From NCBI GenBank assembly GCA_008802785.1, contig VUYT01000001.1, positions 124,001 to 188,000 of the forward strand: DNA of 64,000 nucleotides, in the 5' to 3' direction. A program made the translations under genes and the position numbers. Of this stretch, positions 32,501-43,342 are shown one piece after another (the stretch's first letter is position 1; the number at the start of each line of letters is the position of its first letter). This stretch comes from Symmetrospora coprosmae. Taxonomy: Eukaryota; Basidiomycota; Cystobasidiomycetes; Symmetrosporaceae. Under the pieces are notes generated by a model, which ran no database searches, was not told the origin of the DNA, and saw nothing but the letters and a program-made list of their open reading frames with translations.

Positions 32501-34375
32501 TCATGTCTCTTCCTCATCCTCCTCTTGCATATCACGGAGAAACTCCCCAAACCCTCCCGATCTCGGACGCTCCTTTGGCAGACCAATGATTCCACCGCGC
32601 GGACTCTCTCCTGGACTCGACGCTCCCGACCCTGCTCTTCGCGCCTCGCGCCCACTAGCCAGCGAGCTCTCGCTAGCCGAAGTGAGGCCGCGCCCGTGGC
32701 TCCTGAGTGACCTGCTGCTACTGCTTCCATGGAAATATTCGTCTTCTTCCCGAACCAACTCGGGCGTGCTCGGCGTCGACGAGTGCCGGCTCGACGGACC
32801 GGGCCCTGCCAGGGTGTCACGCAACGGCGAGGGGCGGCGAGACGACGGCGGAGAGAAGGACAGGTGCGAGCCGGCGGACGAGACGGACGACGACGAGTTT
32901 GATCGCATTAGGGGGCGCGTACGCGTGTCACGCCCGCGCGCACCAGACACGCCCGGCGCGGACGACGAGTCGTCTTCGGATGCTTCAGAGGGCGAAGAAG
33001 CGAGGTAGGCAATGCCGGACGTGCTCCGCGCCCAGCTGCCCGACGCCTGATCCGCCCTTGCACCAGCTCGGTCGCTGCTGCTCTCCGTGTGCGCCAGTTC
33101 CGCCTTCCCCTTCTCGCCAGACGCTGCCGCAGCAGGCGCAGGCGCAGACGCGGACGATCGCGCTTTTGGCCGGACGACAAAGCTCTTCAAGTACGCATAC
33201 CAGCCGAGCTCGTACTTTGACGGCTTGCGCCGGCGCTCCCACTCGGTCCTGTACCGCTCGTACCCTTCCCGGAAAGGCGGAGTGACTTTTGAGCTGAAGA
33301 TGAGCTCGCCGCGTGGGTTGCTCGAGGGTGGGATGGGCGCCAGCGGGACTGACCGCGAGCCTGTCGGGGAGGACGGGCTGCTGCCATTCCCTCGGGAGCG
33401 ACCGGGCCGTGCTGCAGAGGTTGTGCTGTTCAGGCTGTTCGAACGCGCAACGAGCTGCGTCGTAGACCCGCTCGACGGGCTGCTGTCGCTTGATCCGGAC
33501 GCGGACGGCGGCCCGCGGAATAGCTTGAATGGATTGAGGGACCACTGTCGGGGAGGCTGCTTCGTGTTGAGGTAGATGTTGTAGTAGCGCAGTGCTCGGT
33601 TCGCCTGGGGAACGAATCTGTCTCGCCGGGAAAAGAGCAACGGTCGGACGGTTACATGTGCGCGGACGACTCGATCAGCACCTGCGCTCGATCTCGTAAG
33701 AGAGTCTGATCCGCAGAACGCACTTGTAGGCATATGCAATCTTCTCGGTGTAGACCCCTGTTGCGAAAAAGAGGATGAGCGTGACGATGCCAATGAGGAG
33801 GAAGCCGGAGTTGGCGAATTGGACGAGCGTATAGGGCGAGGGCAGGAGGACGACCCTGTATGCGAGTACGAGGATGGTGAGGATCAACGAGAGCAGGAAG
33901 GCTGTTTTTCGGTCGCGACCATCATTCCGTCCGTGCAAGTTCGGGAGATGCGTGGGGTGTTCACCCCCGGCCGGTCACGCGTATGTCCAGAGCGTCAGCG
34001 ACGGCACTCCGGGGGCGACTTGCAGTGGACCGGGACTGCACCGAGTGCCAGCGCACCTTCGTACTTCCTCCTCTGATACGCCAGCCTAGCCGCATTCTGC
34101 TTCAGGCGTTCCTCGAACGCGAGGAGATCCCTGAAGGACTCGCGCGTGTTGGCGAGCGAGTACGGCGGCGGGACGGGCTGGCCTGGATGGAGGGCCTGCT
34201 GGAGGGACGTGTAGTAGTGCTGCTGGTTGACGTATCTGTATCCACTGGGTGATGGTGGTGATGCTCCTCCTCCTCCTCCTCTCCTGCTGCTGCTCGACGA
34301 AGCTGGGGCCATCCTCGTCCTCATGCGATGTCGACGTCGACGTGATGGAGCGGAGGCAAGGGACACCGTCTCCAT
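32501..34375 (-). CDS. SPO7: Spo7, regulatory subunit of the Nem1-Spo7 lipin phosphatase, with long C-terminal extension
   Basis: Nuclear envelope/ER membrane protein that with Nem1 dephosphorylates lipin (Pah1), controlling membrane growth. Three exons join in phase: ESFRDLLAFEERLKQNAARL and AYQRRKYE (cytosolic helix); FLLSLILTILVLAYRVVLLP and NSGFLLIGIVTLILFFATGV (two membrane segments), then YTEKIAYAY; and FVPQANRALRYYNIYLNTKQ, the conserved motif after the membrane hairpin. The C-terminal domain continues as ELIFSSKVTPPFREGYERYR, TEWERRRKPSKYELGWYAY, then ~200 Ser/Arg-rich residues ending in an acidic tail (DMQEEDEEET). Start taken at 34375; 34393 is an in-frame alternative. The tail is much longer than in ascomycete yeast Spo7. 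It is divergent from RCY1 with only ~130 bp between the starts. Confidence 0.9.
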
Positions 34376-34507
34376 AGAGGCGAGGACACACACACACAGC
34401 TCTGCCTCTCACACACGCCACAGGTATCCAGTTAACACACATCCAGGATGATGACAGCAACGCACACGCCATGACTGCGCACACACCACGCGAATGCACT
34501 CGCAGCA

Positions 34508-37500
34508 ATGGACAAGAAGTGGACAGCCCTCGTCCCGCAGCGACACTACGTCGTCTCGGCAAAGACGGGAAAGCCCTTGCTGGCACCACAGCCCCGGCTG
34601 ATTGGCAGACTGCCAGAGAGCGCATACCTCCTCATCTACTTCTACCTGCCCCTGTGCGACGCCGTCAGCCTGGCCCGGTCGTGCAGGAAGGTCGCTGCGC
34701 TGGCCCAGGATGATCGCGTGTGGAGGCGCAAGCTCAGCCTGCTCGACTACAAAGGGCCAATATCGAAGGAGGCAGAGAGGATCCTCGAAGGGATAGCAAA
34801 GAAGGCGAGCGAGAAGGAGGAGCTGGCAAAGACCGGCGGCGGCGGCGGCACGGCGCAGGCGAGCCTAGGCAGGAGCGGAAAGCAGAGCATCGACCTCACG
34901 CGTTCCTCCGCGTCCGGAGCCCCTCGCAAGAACAGCCTCACAGCAGCAAGAGCTAGCACAAGCAGCGCATCAGCTGCAGCCATTGGCGGCTCATCCAGCA
35001 GTAACAAGCGCGGCAGCGTCCTCCAGCCGTCGGCGACCAAAACGCCGACCATCCCAGAAAGCAGCACCCTTGGAAGCGACGATGCGCTCTTTGGCGATTT
35101 TGTCGACTTTAGCGACGCGGGAAGGAGCCCCAATGGCATCGACACCAGCCACTTTGCGTCTATCAGTCTTGATGATCCTTTCGCGGAAGGGAGCAGTGCG
35201 CGCATCGCATCTCCCGCACGGCTGGCTCCGTCGGCCAAGCGGAAGGAGGAGGATCTCCTCATGCTCTTTGACGACGAGGAGGATATGGGTCTCGCGACTG
35301 CCTCTCCGGCCAAGCCGCCGCTGTCCGGTTTGGGTCTGACACGGTCGCAATCCATCAGCCGGAGTCAACCAGGCCAGAACGGCAAGGCCTCCCCTGCAGC
35401 CAGTAGTGCCGCCTTGCGTCAGAGCGTGTCACTTACGAGGAACGGCAGCATAAGTGCTGGTACCCATTACAGCAGTCCAGCCCCGTACCACGACCTGTTC
35501 GTGGCGTACTACACCACCCTTCTGCCTTACTTCACCTCGCTCAAGTCCTTCACCACGTCCTCGCTCATCTTCACCTCGCCGCACCTGACGCATCTCACCC
35601 GCGCCCAGCTCTTCTCGACCCTCTCGCGTCTGTGCCAGCATCCATGCTTGCAGCCGACAGGCACGCGCAACAGCGCATCGCTCCAGCTCGTCCGACGCAA
35701 CCTCCAGAGCTCGATCGACCACTTTGAAGCTTCGATGCTGTCCAATTTCGAAAAAGCAGCAGACGGCAACCTGCTTGCGGGCATGAAAGACGCTGCTCAG
35801 GCGCTGTGGGAGCTCAACGGCGGAGGGAGCGTTGTCCAGGTCTTCTTCAACAAGATACCTCTGTTCTACGATCAGTCGTGGGATCCCATGCGCAATCTGA
35901 CGTGCGTCGCTTTCGGGCTTGATCGCCCTGTCCTGCTCGACCCGTTCGGCCCGTATACTCACTGTGATTGCGTCTCCCGCCGACCTATAGGAAGCAGATT
36001 GGGCCAATGGGCGAAGCGGTCGACGGGATTGATTTCGCCGCGATGGATTCCTTCATGAACCACGTCTTGGCTATTGTCGCCCGAGAAGGCAGGACCATTG
36101 CGAAAGTCTTTCCCCAAGACTCGGATGTTCTCGTGCAATTCGCAGACCGGATAGCGAACGACGTGGTGGGTTGCTCTCGCCAGCGGTTTGGGATAGGCAG
36201 CGTCGCGTGGTCGGAGCTTTGCTGAGCACCATGGCCCTTTCCCGGCCCTACACAGATCTCCGACTACATTGTTCCCTTGCTCTCGGAAGCGCAAGATCTG
36301 CCAAATCCCCTCTTCCTGCTCACGAACGCCGCCACATTCGGGCAGTGCAGCCGACTCATCGACACGGTGCTCGCTATCGAGCCACGTTCCAGTGCGGTCA
36401 CGCACTCCAGCGTCTCTGCCGTCGTGTTTGAGATGTTTGAGCCGCACATGGCATCGTACCTGGCGCAGGAAGGGGAGTGGGCGCGCGAGTACCTGATTGG
36501 GATCTGCACCGAGTGGGATACCAAGATTGCAGCGCAGAATGCCGCGCGCGACGGAATGGATCCAACGTTCCTGACGGCACAGAACCCGCAGATGGTCAAG
36601 CGGAACGTACTTGCGCAGTTTGGGAAAGCACTCCTGCTGCCCGTCACCATTGTGCCCAAGACTGTCGTCTTTGGCGTCAATGCCCTCACTGCGGGCGGGA
36701 CAATGGCCTTCAACGCCATGTCTGGTGGCTTCGTCGGCGCGCAGAGCCAGAAGGCGCTCGCGACAACGCCGGACTCGGGCACGCCCGGATCTAGGCCGGA
36801 GCGAGTGAGAACGACGTCGACCACTTCTCTGCCTACCTCCCCACCCAAGTCCCTTGCTTCATCCAGTGGCACAGCTCCGATCGACTTCTCCGGCTTCCAG
36901 ATGCTTCTGAGTATCGAGACGGCCATGCAGCTCGTGCAGGCCGACCGGGACTGCCTGAAGCGTGTCCAGACATTTGAGGGCTACAGTGGGTCATTTACTT
37001 ATTCCCTATGGCCGAGCGATCGGTGTCACCCACGCTGATATGCCATCGCCATCAGCCGGGAAAATGGGCACAAAGGTCAAATCTGCTATCGAAGAGGTCT
37101 TTATCGTCTTGTGCCAGACACTGGCGGAAAGCCATCTACAGCCGGCTTTTGGCAAAGCGACCGACCTGATGGGCAGCTACAAGCCCGCCGAACACGCGGC
37201 GGACGACAGCCTGGCCCCGCTTGTGCAGTTCTTCGAGCTTGTGCACATCGGCGACACAATTGCGCAGATGGTCCAGGTCTACTACGACCGCGAGCTTGTG
37301 GGTCCGCTGTCCTCCCCAGGCAGTTGCAAGAGCACTGCCAGATCTGACGCCCTACTGTCGCTACTACTTCCATCGCGCGCCAGTCCAAGTATGTCGATAG
37401 GAACGACTTTCTCTCGCCCGTCGTGCGCGAGAAGAAGCGCTTCGAAAACGCCCTAGATGAGTCTGTCGCGTCGGGTCTGAACGCGGGCTTGCAAATCCTC

Positions 37501-38171
37501 ATGACGCAAGCCGAGTACATCCTCTCAACACGCCAGGATCCGCGTGACTTCTCGCCAGAGCTAATTGCGGGCGACGACGGGAGCGGAGGGGCTGCGGGTA
37601 GTCGCAAGGGCTCCATGGCGATGCTCGTCGACATCGAGGGCCCGACAAATGCCGCAGAGGCCGTCGTGGACTGCCTGAAGAGCCACTGCGATATGCTGAA
37701 AGGGTCGACGGACAAGGCAATCCTCGAGGTTTTTCACCAGGAGGTTGGATTACGCTTGCATGGGTGAGCTCAAACCGAGGCTCGACGTGTGTGCTCGTCG
37801 TGGAGTGCCTGACTAAGCCATACTCTTCACCTAGCATGCTGCTCAAGCACCTCAAGCGTTCCATTGTATCGATATCGGGCGGGTTCCAGGTGATTGCAGA
37901 TCTGAACCTGTATACATCCTTCATCTCTTCGATGAAGCTCCCCAACGTGCAGCCCTACTTCACGGCGCTCAAGATGGCCGCAAACGTCTTCATCATTGAC
38001 TCGGCCAAGGATCTCGGCTCCATGGCCAGGGATCTCGAGCGGTACGAGGGCACCCTGCGCATCGAGGACATCATGGAGCTTGTGCGGTGCCGGACAGACT
38101 GGAAGAAGATTGAAAGAGAGGTGGAGAAGGAGGTGTTCGGGTTCAAGGCAGAGGACTGCTCCATCCAGTAG
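34508..38171 (+). CDS. RCY1: Recyclin-1, F-box protein with Sec10-like exocyst domain
   Basis: Endosome-to-Golgi/plasma-membrane recycling factor. An N-terminal F-box is seen at about 34600-34735 (LPESAYLLIYFYLPLCDAVS, SCRKVAALAQDDRVWRRKL). A ~250-residue Ser-rich linker with acidic DLLMLFDDEEDMG follows. The C-terminal ~650 residues are the Sec10-like helical region: YHDLFVAYYTTLLPYFTSLK, NLLAGMKDAAQALWELNGGG, QVFFNKIPLFYDQSWDPMRN, FMNHVLAIVAREG, YIVPLLSEAQ, FEMFEPHMASYLAQEGEW, GFQMLLSIETAMQLVQADRD, FFELVHIGDTIAQMVQVYY, FEVFHQEVGLRLH-type end and MLLKHLKRSIVSISGGFQVI, SMKLPNVQPYFTALKMAANV. Introns near 35900-35990, 36168-36255, 36985-37060, 37315-37390 and 37765-37835. Stop 38169..38171. Confidence 0.92.
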
Positions 38172-38377
38172 TTCGAGCCAGGTATATGCATAGTTCCGCC
38201 CAAGTGTTGTCTGTAGTTGTAAAGGGCTGGAAGGAGAACGCATCGGCGTCCTTTCCAGCGCGATGCAAGTCAGTCGTGATGCTTTGCAGGCCAGGCTGTT
38301 CTGGCCAACCTCCGCTTGCCTCGAGTCGTGGAGAGCCATAATGCTACATGCTACAGACTTCTGGACGATCCTCCGTA

Positions 38378-39535
38378 TCATGCCACCAAGACTGGCTGCA
38401 CAGAGATCGTTTCCATTGCTGCAACCTCGTTTGCCGGCTTTGCCCCTTTCGGTGGCGGGATCTCGCCGAGGATCATCTCCTTGATGCCGTCCTTCGTGAT
38501 GACTCGCACCTTCCAGCGTCCACTGCAAGTGCGGGAGAGGTCTGCATTCAGTTTCTGTCCTGGGCTCAAGATGAGCGGCCACGATCCATGCTCACAGGTC
38601 AACGATGAAGCGCGTCTGCAGCTCGTTGATGCAGCGCTTGAGTGTCTCTAGCCCGTCCTCCCATGTGCCCTTTGGGTTGTGGTACCTGTCCATTGTGCTC
38701 AGGCAGAAGTAGCTGCCGTACCCATGCGCGGCAAAGGGGACCTCCCCGAGCGTTCCAAGGTAGTCGAGCCAGTACAGGTGTGGCGTGTCGGTCGCCGCGT
38801 CGTATCCGCCCAGCAGCAAGTTGACGGACTTTGGGGAGCGCGAGCGGATCGACGCGGCCAGCTGGTTCCGGATCCAGTTGGCGGCGGCGGGCGGGGAGGT
38901 CTCGACATTGTTGCGGTACACGGACAGCTTGAGGTTCGCCTGGACGTAATCGGCGAAGTTCGTGGTGTCGCCCGCCTCGCCGTTGATGGTGAAGGCCATC
39001 GTCTTTCCCACCACGCGGCCTTTGTCCTCGTCGCCCTTCATCTGTTGCGAGGCGGGTGGGTGGTTCGTTGCGAAATGCGTCCGGTGCGCGTGCGGCCAGG
39101 GCGGATGATGCGACGTGGTCGGGATAGATCCAGAACGAGCGGCGGTCAGGCAGGGGCAACATGGGACGTTAAACAGAGCAAGATCACGGAAACGTACTTT
39201 CACGATGCTCCTCGCTGCGTTCATATCGCTGTAGGGTTGCGCAAAGCGGAATCAGGCACATGCACGCCCGCAAGCAGCGCACGTCAGCGTTTCGTCAATG
39301 ACTACACCCGGCCAGCTCTCCAATGCCGACGAGAGCTCGCTGGAGGTGACTGCATTGGTGTGCTCACGCTGCCAGGATGACCCATGCTCCTTCTGGTCCC
39401 TTGCCGCTCTATAGAGCGAATCGAGGCAGGGCGGGCCCGCCGCGTCAGCTTGGGCGCATGCCCGAATGCCGAGCTGCGTCAGGAGGCAGGCTGGAGAGGC
39501 GTCCGACGACGTACGAGTCCGAATGATGTCTCCAT
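38378..39535 (-). CDS. PRE1: 20S proteasome subunit beta-4 (Pre1/PSMB2 type), 6 exons
   Basis: Non-catalytic beta-ring subunit of the 20S core. I rebuilt the 5' end from small exons: METSFGL (39515..39535, 21 nt), GKGPEGAWVILAA, DMNAARSIVK and MKGDEDKGRVVGKT, with phases agreeing at each join. The body shows INGEAGDTTNFADYVQANLK, VETSPPAAANWIRNQLAASI, RSRSPKSVNLLLGGYD, WLDYLGTLGEVPFAAHGYGS and LKRCINELQTRFIVDL, then a last exon with WKVRVITKDGIKEMILGEIP and the stop at 38378. There is no N-terminal Thr propeptide, as expected for beta-4. Divergent from the AKR gene. Confidence 0.93.
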
Positions 39536-40258
39536 TGCTTGCTTGCTGGTTGGCTGCTGTGGGTGGTGTGAGAGATGGAAGGGTTGGCGTCTGTCAGAGC
39601 TCGCTCAGCCAGCGTTCGGCAACGTCCGCGTCATGGGTGCATGGACTCTCGTCTCTCTTACAACAACTCGCATCTATAGCGTCGAGTACAGTCACAGCAT
39701 GCATGAAGGAGCACTATGGGTACTGTCTATGCTCGCACTGCGGACTCCATGCAATGCAATGCACAGTCGCCTGTCATGTCTGAGCTATGAGCATGAGATC
39801 CATCCGCGCCGCGTATGCATCCCGACGAGGCCGTACAGTCTGCAACGGCTAGCATTGTGCCACTACAGTGACGGCTGCAGCTCGGAGGTCGTACGCGAGA
39901 GCGGGAGGTGCACTATGCTATGCCTGTGCCTGCATTAGGGTCCTTCGCTTATCGCCGACAGGCGGCACTCAGATGGCGGGCGATGACGGCCAGGCAGGCA
40001 GGAGCTGCCGCTGATCTACCTCTCTTTCTTCCTCACTGACGACGATACAGCTCAAGAAGGTCAGCCTCGAAGGACAATTGCACCTGCAAATCCGAGCTCT
40101 ACTCCAAAAGTGAGGCCGCAACCCTTTGCCTGCCAGTCTGCTGGAGCCGTCTCCACCTCTGGGCGAGCGCGCCGTGCGCACGCCCTTGCCGACTGAAAGG
40201 TATATGGGCCGACAGCGAGCCCGTAGCCTGACTCGCGCTTCCACTCTGCAGCTTCACC
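39536..40258. promoter_or_regulatory. Divergent promoter region, PRE1 (-) and AKR (+)
   Basis: About 720 bp between two divergent starts. No supported coding region. I looked for but did not find a convincing TATA or proteasome-type element. Confidence 0.45.
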
Positions 40259-41489
40259 ATGACGTCCACGTCCGGAAAGTCAGAACTCCAGATCGTCCTC
40301 GGCGCAATGACCTTCGGCGAGCCGGGCAAAGGCCAGACGCGCGTGTTCGAGCTCGAGGACGTCAACAAGATTATTGACGTCTTTCAGCAACACGGCCACA
40401 CCGAGGTCGACACGGCGCGTCTGTACGGGCAAGGCACTTCTGAAGAGTACCTGGGCAAGATCGGTTGGCAGAAGAGGGGTCTCGTCATGGGCAGGTCCTC
40501 CCTGGTCACGTCGACATCTCTTCACAGCTAACCAGATGCACATACTCACAGAGACAAAGCTCTATCCCAGCGTAGCACAGCGTATGCGGCTTCAGACACC
40601 CAATGCGATCGAGATCACGCACTCGGCCGAAGACGTCAAGAAACATTTTCAGGCCTCGCTGAACGCTCTGCAAGCGGACAAGGTCGATATGTTCTACCTG
40701 CGTGGGTGGCTTGAGCATCGGAGTGCCATTCTTATCGGCATGATCACTCACTTCTGTCCATCCGTAGACGGCCCGGACAGGTCTACCCCGTTCGATGTGA
40801 CATTGAAAGCGGTAGACGACTTGTACAGACAGGGCAAGTTCAGGAGATTCGGCATCAGCAACTACCATTGCTGGGAGGTTGCCGAGATTGTCACTCTCTG
40901 CCGGGCCAACGGCTGGATTCAGCCAACGGCGTATCAGGGGTGGGCCGGCCTGAGCCTGGACGCACGCCGTGTCGTGCATGACCAAGCTGACGATTGCTTC
41001 CCTGACCCTCCAAGGCTCTACAATGCCCTTCACAGGGCCGTCGAGCCAGAGCTCTTCCCAGCCTTGCGCAAATACGGCCTTGCCTTCTACGCCTACAACC
41101 CGCTAGGAGGCGGCATCTTCACCGGCCGATACCGCGGCATCGATGCAGCTTCCGAGGAAGGCGCACGCTTCGACCCCAATACAGCACAGGGCAAGACGTA
41201 TCGTCAGCGGTACTGGAATGAAGGGTACTTTGCAGCCATCGAGACTGTCGAGGCCGCAGCGATGGCGGCAGGGCTATCGATGACCGAGACGGCGCTCCGG
41301 TGGATGAGTCACCATTCGCTCATGAAGCGCGAGCACGGCGACGCAGTCATCATTGGCGCGAGCAGCGTCAAGCATCTCGAGGAGAACCTTGCAGACCTCG
41401 AAAAGGGCCCGCTGCCGCAGGACGTGGTGGATGCGGTCAATGTTGCGTGGAGGACAGTGGCTGCCGACAATAACAAGTACTGGCACTAA
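40259..41489 (+). CDS. Aldo-keto reductase, AKR7 (aflatoxin aldehyde/succinic semialdehyde reductase) type
   Basis: NADPH-dependent carbonyl reductase. The barrel blocks are LQIVLGAMTFGEPGKGQTRV, VFQQHGHTEVDTARLYGQGT (catalytic Asp and Tyr), ETKLYPS, VKKHFQASLNALQADKVDMF, YLHGPDRSTPFDVTLKAVDD, FGISNYHCWEVAEIV, WIQPTAYQG, ALRKYGLAFYAYNPLGGGIF, TGRYRG and DAVIIGASSVKHLEENLADL, ending NNKYWH. The order and the C-terminal KTYRQRYWN are typical of AKR7 rather than AKR1. Intron 1 (40491..40551, 61 nt) only restores METKLYP if the donor is GC (G|GCAGGT), so it appears to be a GC-AG intron; introns 2 and 3 are GT-AG. AKR7 enzymes can reduce succinic semialdehyde, but no link to the dehydrogenase at 9-11 kb is shown. 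Confidence 0.92.
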
Positions 41490-42218
41490 GCCTCGCCAGA
41501 GCGGCATCCTGTAGCTTTTTAGGCTGTCACTACCTGTTTTACCCTGAAACAGAGCGATTCGACTTGCTCATCTTGCCGCAGGCTCTGAGGAGAGATGTTG
41601 AGCTCGCTCGCCATAGTCGTCAATGGCACAGATCGTCCTCGTGTGAGTGAGTGCAGGCATAGAATACTGAAGGCGGCGACTCACTTGGAGGCTGGCTCTC
41701 CTCGGGAATGCCCAGTTGGCCGTTTCATTGATTGCGGGAGCGGCGTAGTCACTGCGCTTTGACAGGTTGCCTCCGACAACACAGTTCGCGACAGTTGAAG
41801 TGCAGAGTCATTGTACACGACGCCCGAGCCTACCCTGAAGACTGCGTCCGGTCTCGCAGCGTTGCGCATCCTCGGCCTGAGGTGCCTCTTGGCCAGAGCC
41901 GGACCTGCCTTACATAGTATTTTGGCGGGTGTCAACGAAGCATAGTGCTTGCGCGCGGTGGGACTCTATGGCTGCTGACCGTGTCCTCGTGAACATGAGG
42001 TCTCTTCGAATTGAGGCCGCGTGCTCAGGCACCGCCTTCAGGCTGTCCTCGGAATCACCCGAGGACTACTAACGAGGCGATGAGCACGCCAAGATTCTCT
42101 AAATCTGGGTGTGATCTCCTCATGGCTCCTTCGAGCAACGTCTGCTTCATCCCTCTCCCCTCCTCATTCTCTTCAACTTCCTCCTCATTCTCCTGCACGA
42201 CATTGACACTCTCGCAGA
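41490..42218. other. Intergenic, 730 bp
   Basis: Between the AKR gene and the small secreted protein, on the same strand. A minus frame at 41681..41935 has no family signal. It should hold the promoter of the next gene; a pyrimidine-rich leader lies at about 42118..42215. Confidence 0.5.
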
Positions 42219-43001
42219 ATGCTCTTCGCCCTTCACGTCGCCGGTGGCATTGCCGCCTCTCTCGCCGCAGTTCTGGCCAACCCTGTACCTGCGCCAATCG
42301 CATCTCCTCTGCCTCGCAGATGCGCGCCGTCGATTGAGGACAACTACAACGTCGGAATCCGTCACAGTCCTTCCGGCAACTTCTGGTCGGTGCAAAGCGC
42401 GGGACTCGGAGCGGGTTCCATCATCTCGACCAAACCAGTAGCGAACACTACGTTCCAATTCACCACTGCACCAGGGCCCAACAAGGCGGAGCAGATCATC
42501 AGGTGCGCGACAGGTTGTCGGGGCAACCCGGCTCCTGCTTGAAGCGTTGTCAACCCCGAGGTCACAAGCGCTAACCCACTCTTTCTTGTCGCCGGCGAAC
42601 ATATAGGATCGGCAACATGGGCACATACGATCTTATCGTCGCGCCCGGCGAGGATAAGCGAGTCAAGCTGCAGGCATCGTATCTCGAGTGCGTCTTGTCG
42701 GGCCCGTGAGGCCTAGACTGGGCTCTACCCACACGGTAACATCGATACATCTTCTCTCCGCAGTCCGAGCAAAGAGCCCGTCTGGTGGGTTCTGTGCGAC
42801 AGCTGTTCCGACAACTTGGACGTTTCGGGAGGCCTGTATGGCCGCGGCTGCACCATCTGGGACCCCGAGACAGGAGAGTACGCCCAGTTCCAGTCGGACG
42901 GGTCTCTTCTCCTGGACATTGGCGTACTTAGCTACACGGGCGACTCGGAGGTCAACAGGGGGGTCAAGTATGACCTCGTTGCAGAGCGTCCAGTAGCTTG
43001 A
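42219..43001 (+). CDS. Small secreted protein, ~205 residues, 4 cysteines
   Basis: Three exons join in phase (introns about 42502..42607 and 42690..42762). The N-terminus MLFALHVAGGIAASLAAVLA is a signal peptide with likely cleavage near ANPVPAP. The mature chain contains four Cys in CAPSIEDNY, VLCDSCSDN and GRGCTIW, so two disulfides are possible. Other recognisable stretches: NVGIRHSPSGNFWSVQ, RIGNMGTYDLIVAPGEDKRV and EPVWWVLCDS. It looks like a compact beta-rich extracellular protein. I do not recognise the family; there is no GPI site or Ser/Thr tail. The role could be a secreted enzyme accessory or an effector-like protein, which is inference from size and secretion only. Confidence 0.75.
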
Positions 43002-43342
43002 TGCGAATGAGAGTGACGTGCCGGCCTCCCAAATTCTACTGTGACGAAGGACACTACTTTTGACTAGGCATTTCTGATTTAGCGGGAACGAAATGGATCT
43101 CCTAGCATGCCCTACTGTATCATCTCGCGAGCTACTCTCTAGGCAACAGCAACGGACGCATGCGCCCTCACACACCTCCAACACCAGCTCCTCGTTTCTT
43201 TGCCACCGCGTCTTTTGTGTTTTTTGGGCGACTGGCAAGACACGCGCCGGCAGCAGCATCAGCATCAGCATCAGCCAAGCAGCTCCTTCGGTTTGTTGCA
43301 TCACCATCGCGACGAGGAATAGGACACGAACAGGAATTCGCC
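43002..43342. other. Intergenic upstream of CSE1
   Basis: About 340 bp, with several CAGCAT-type repeats (about 43250-43280) just before the CSE1 start. No supported gene. Confidence 0.5.

Noticed and set aside
9241-41489. A GABA/succinic-semialdehyde gene cluster (SSADH plus the AKR7-type reductase)
   Set aside because: The two genes are 29 kb apart with unrelated genes between them; there is no evidence of co-regulation.
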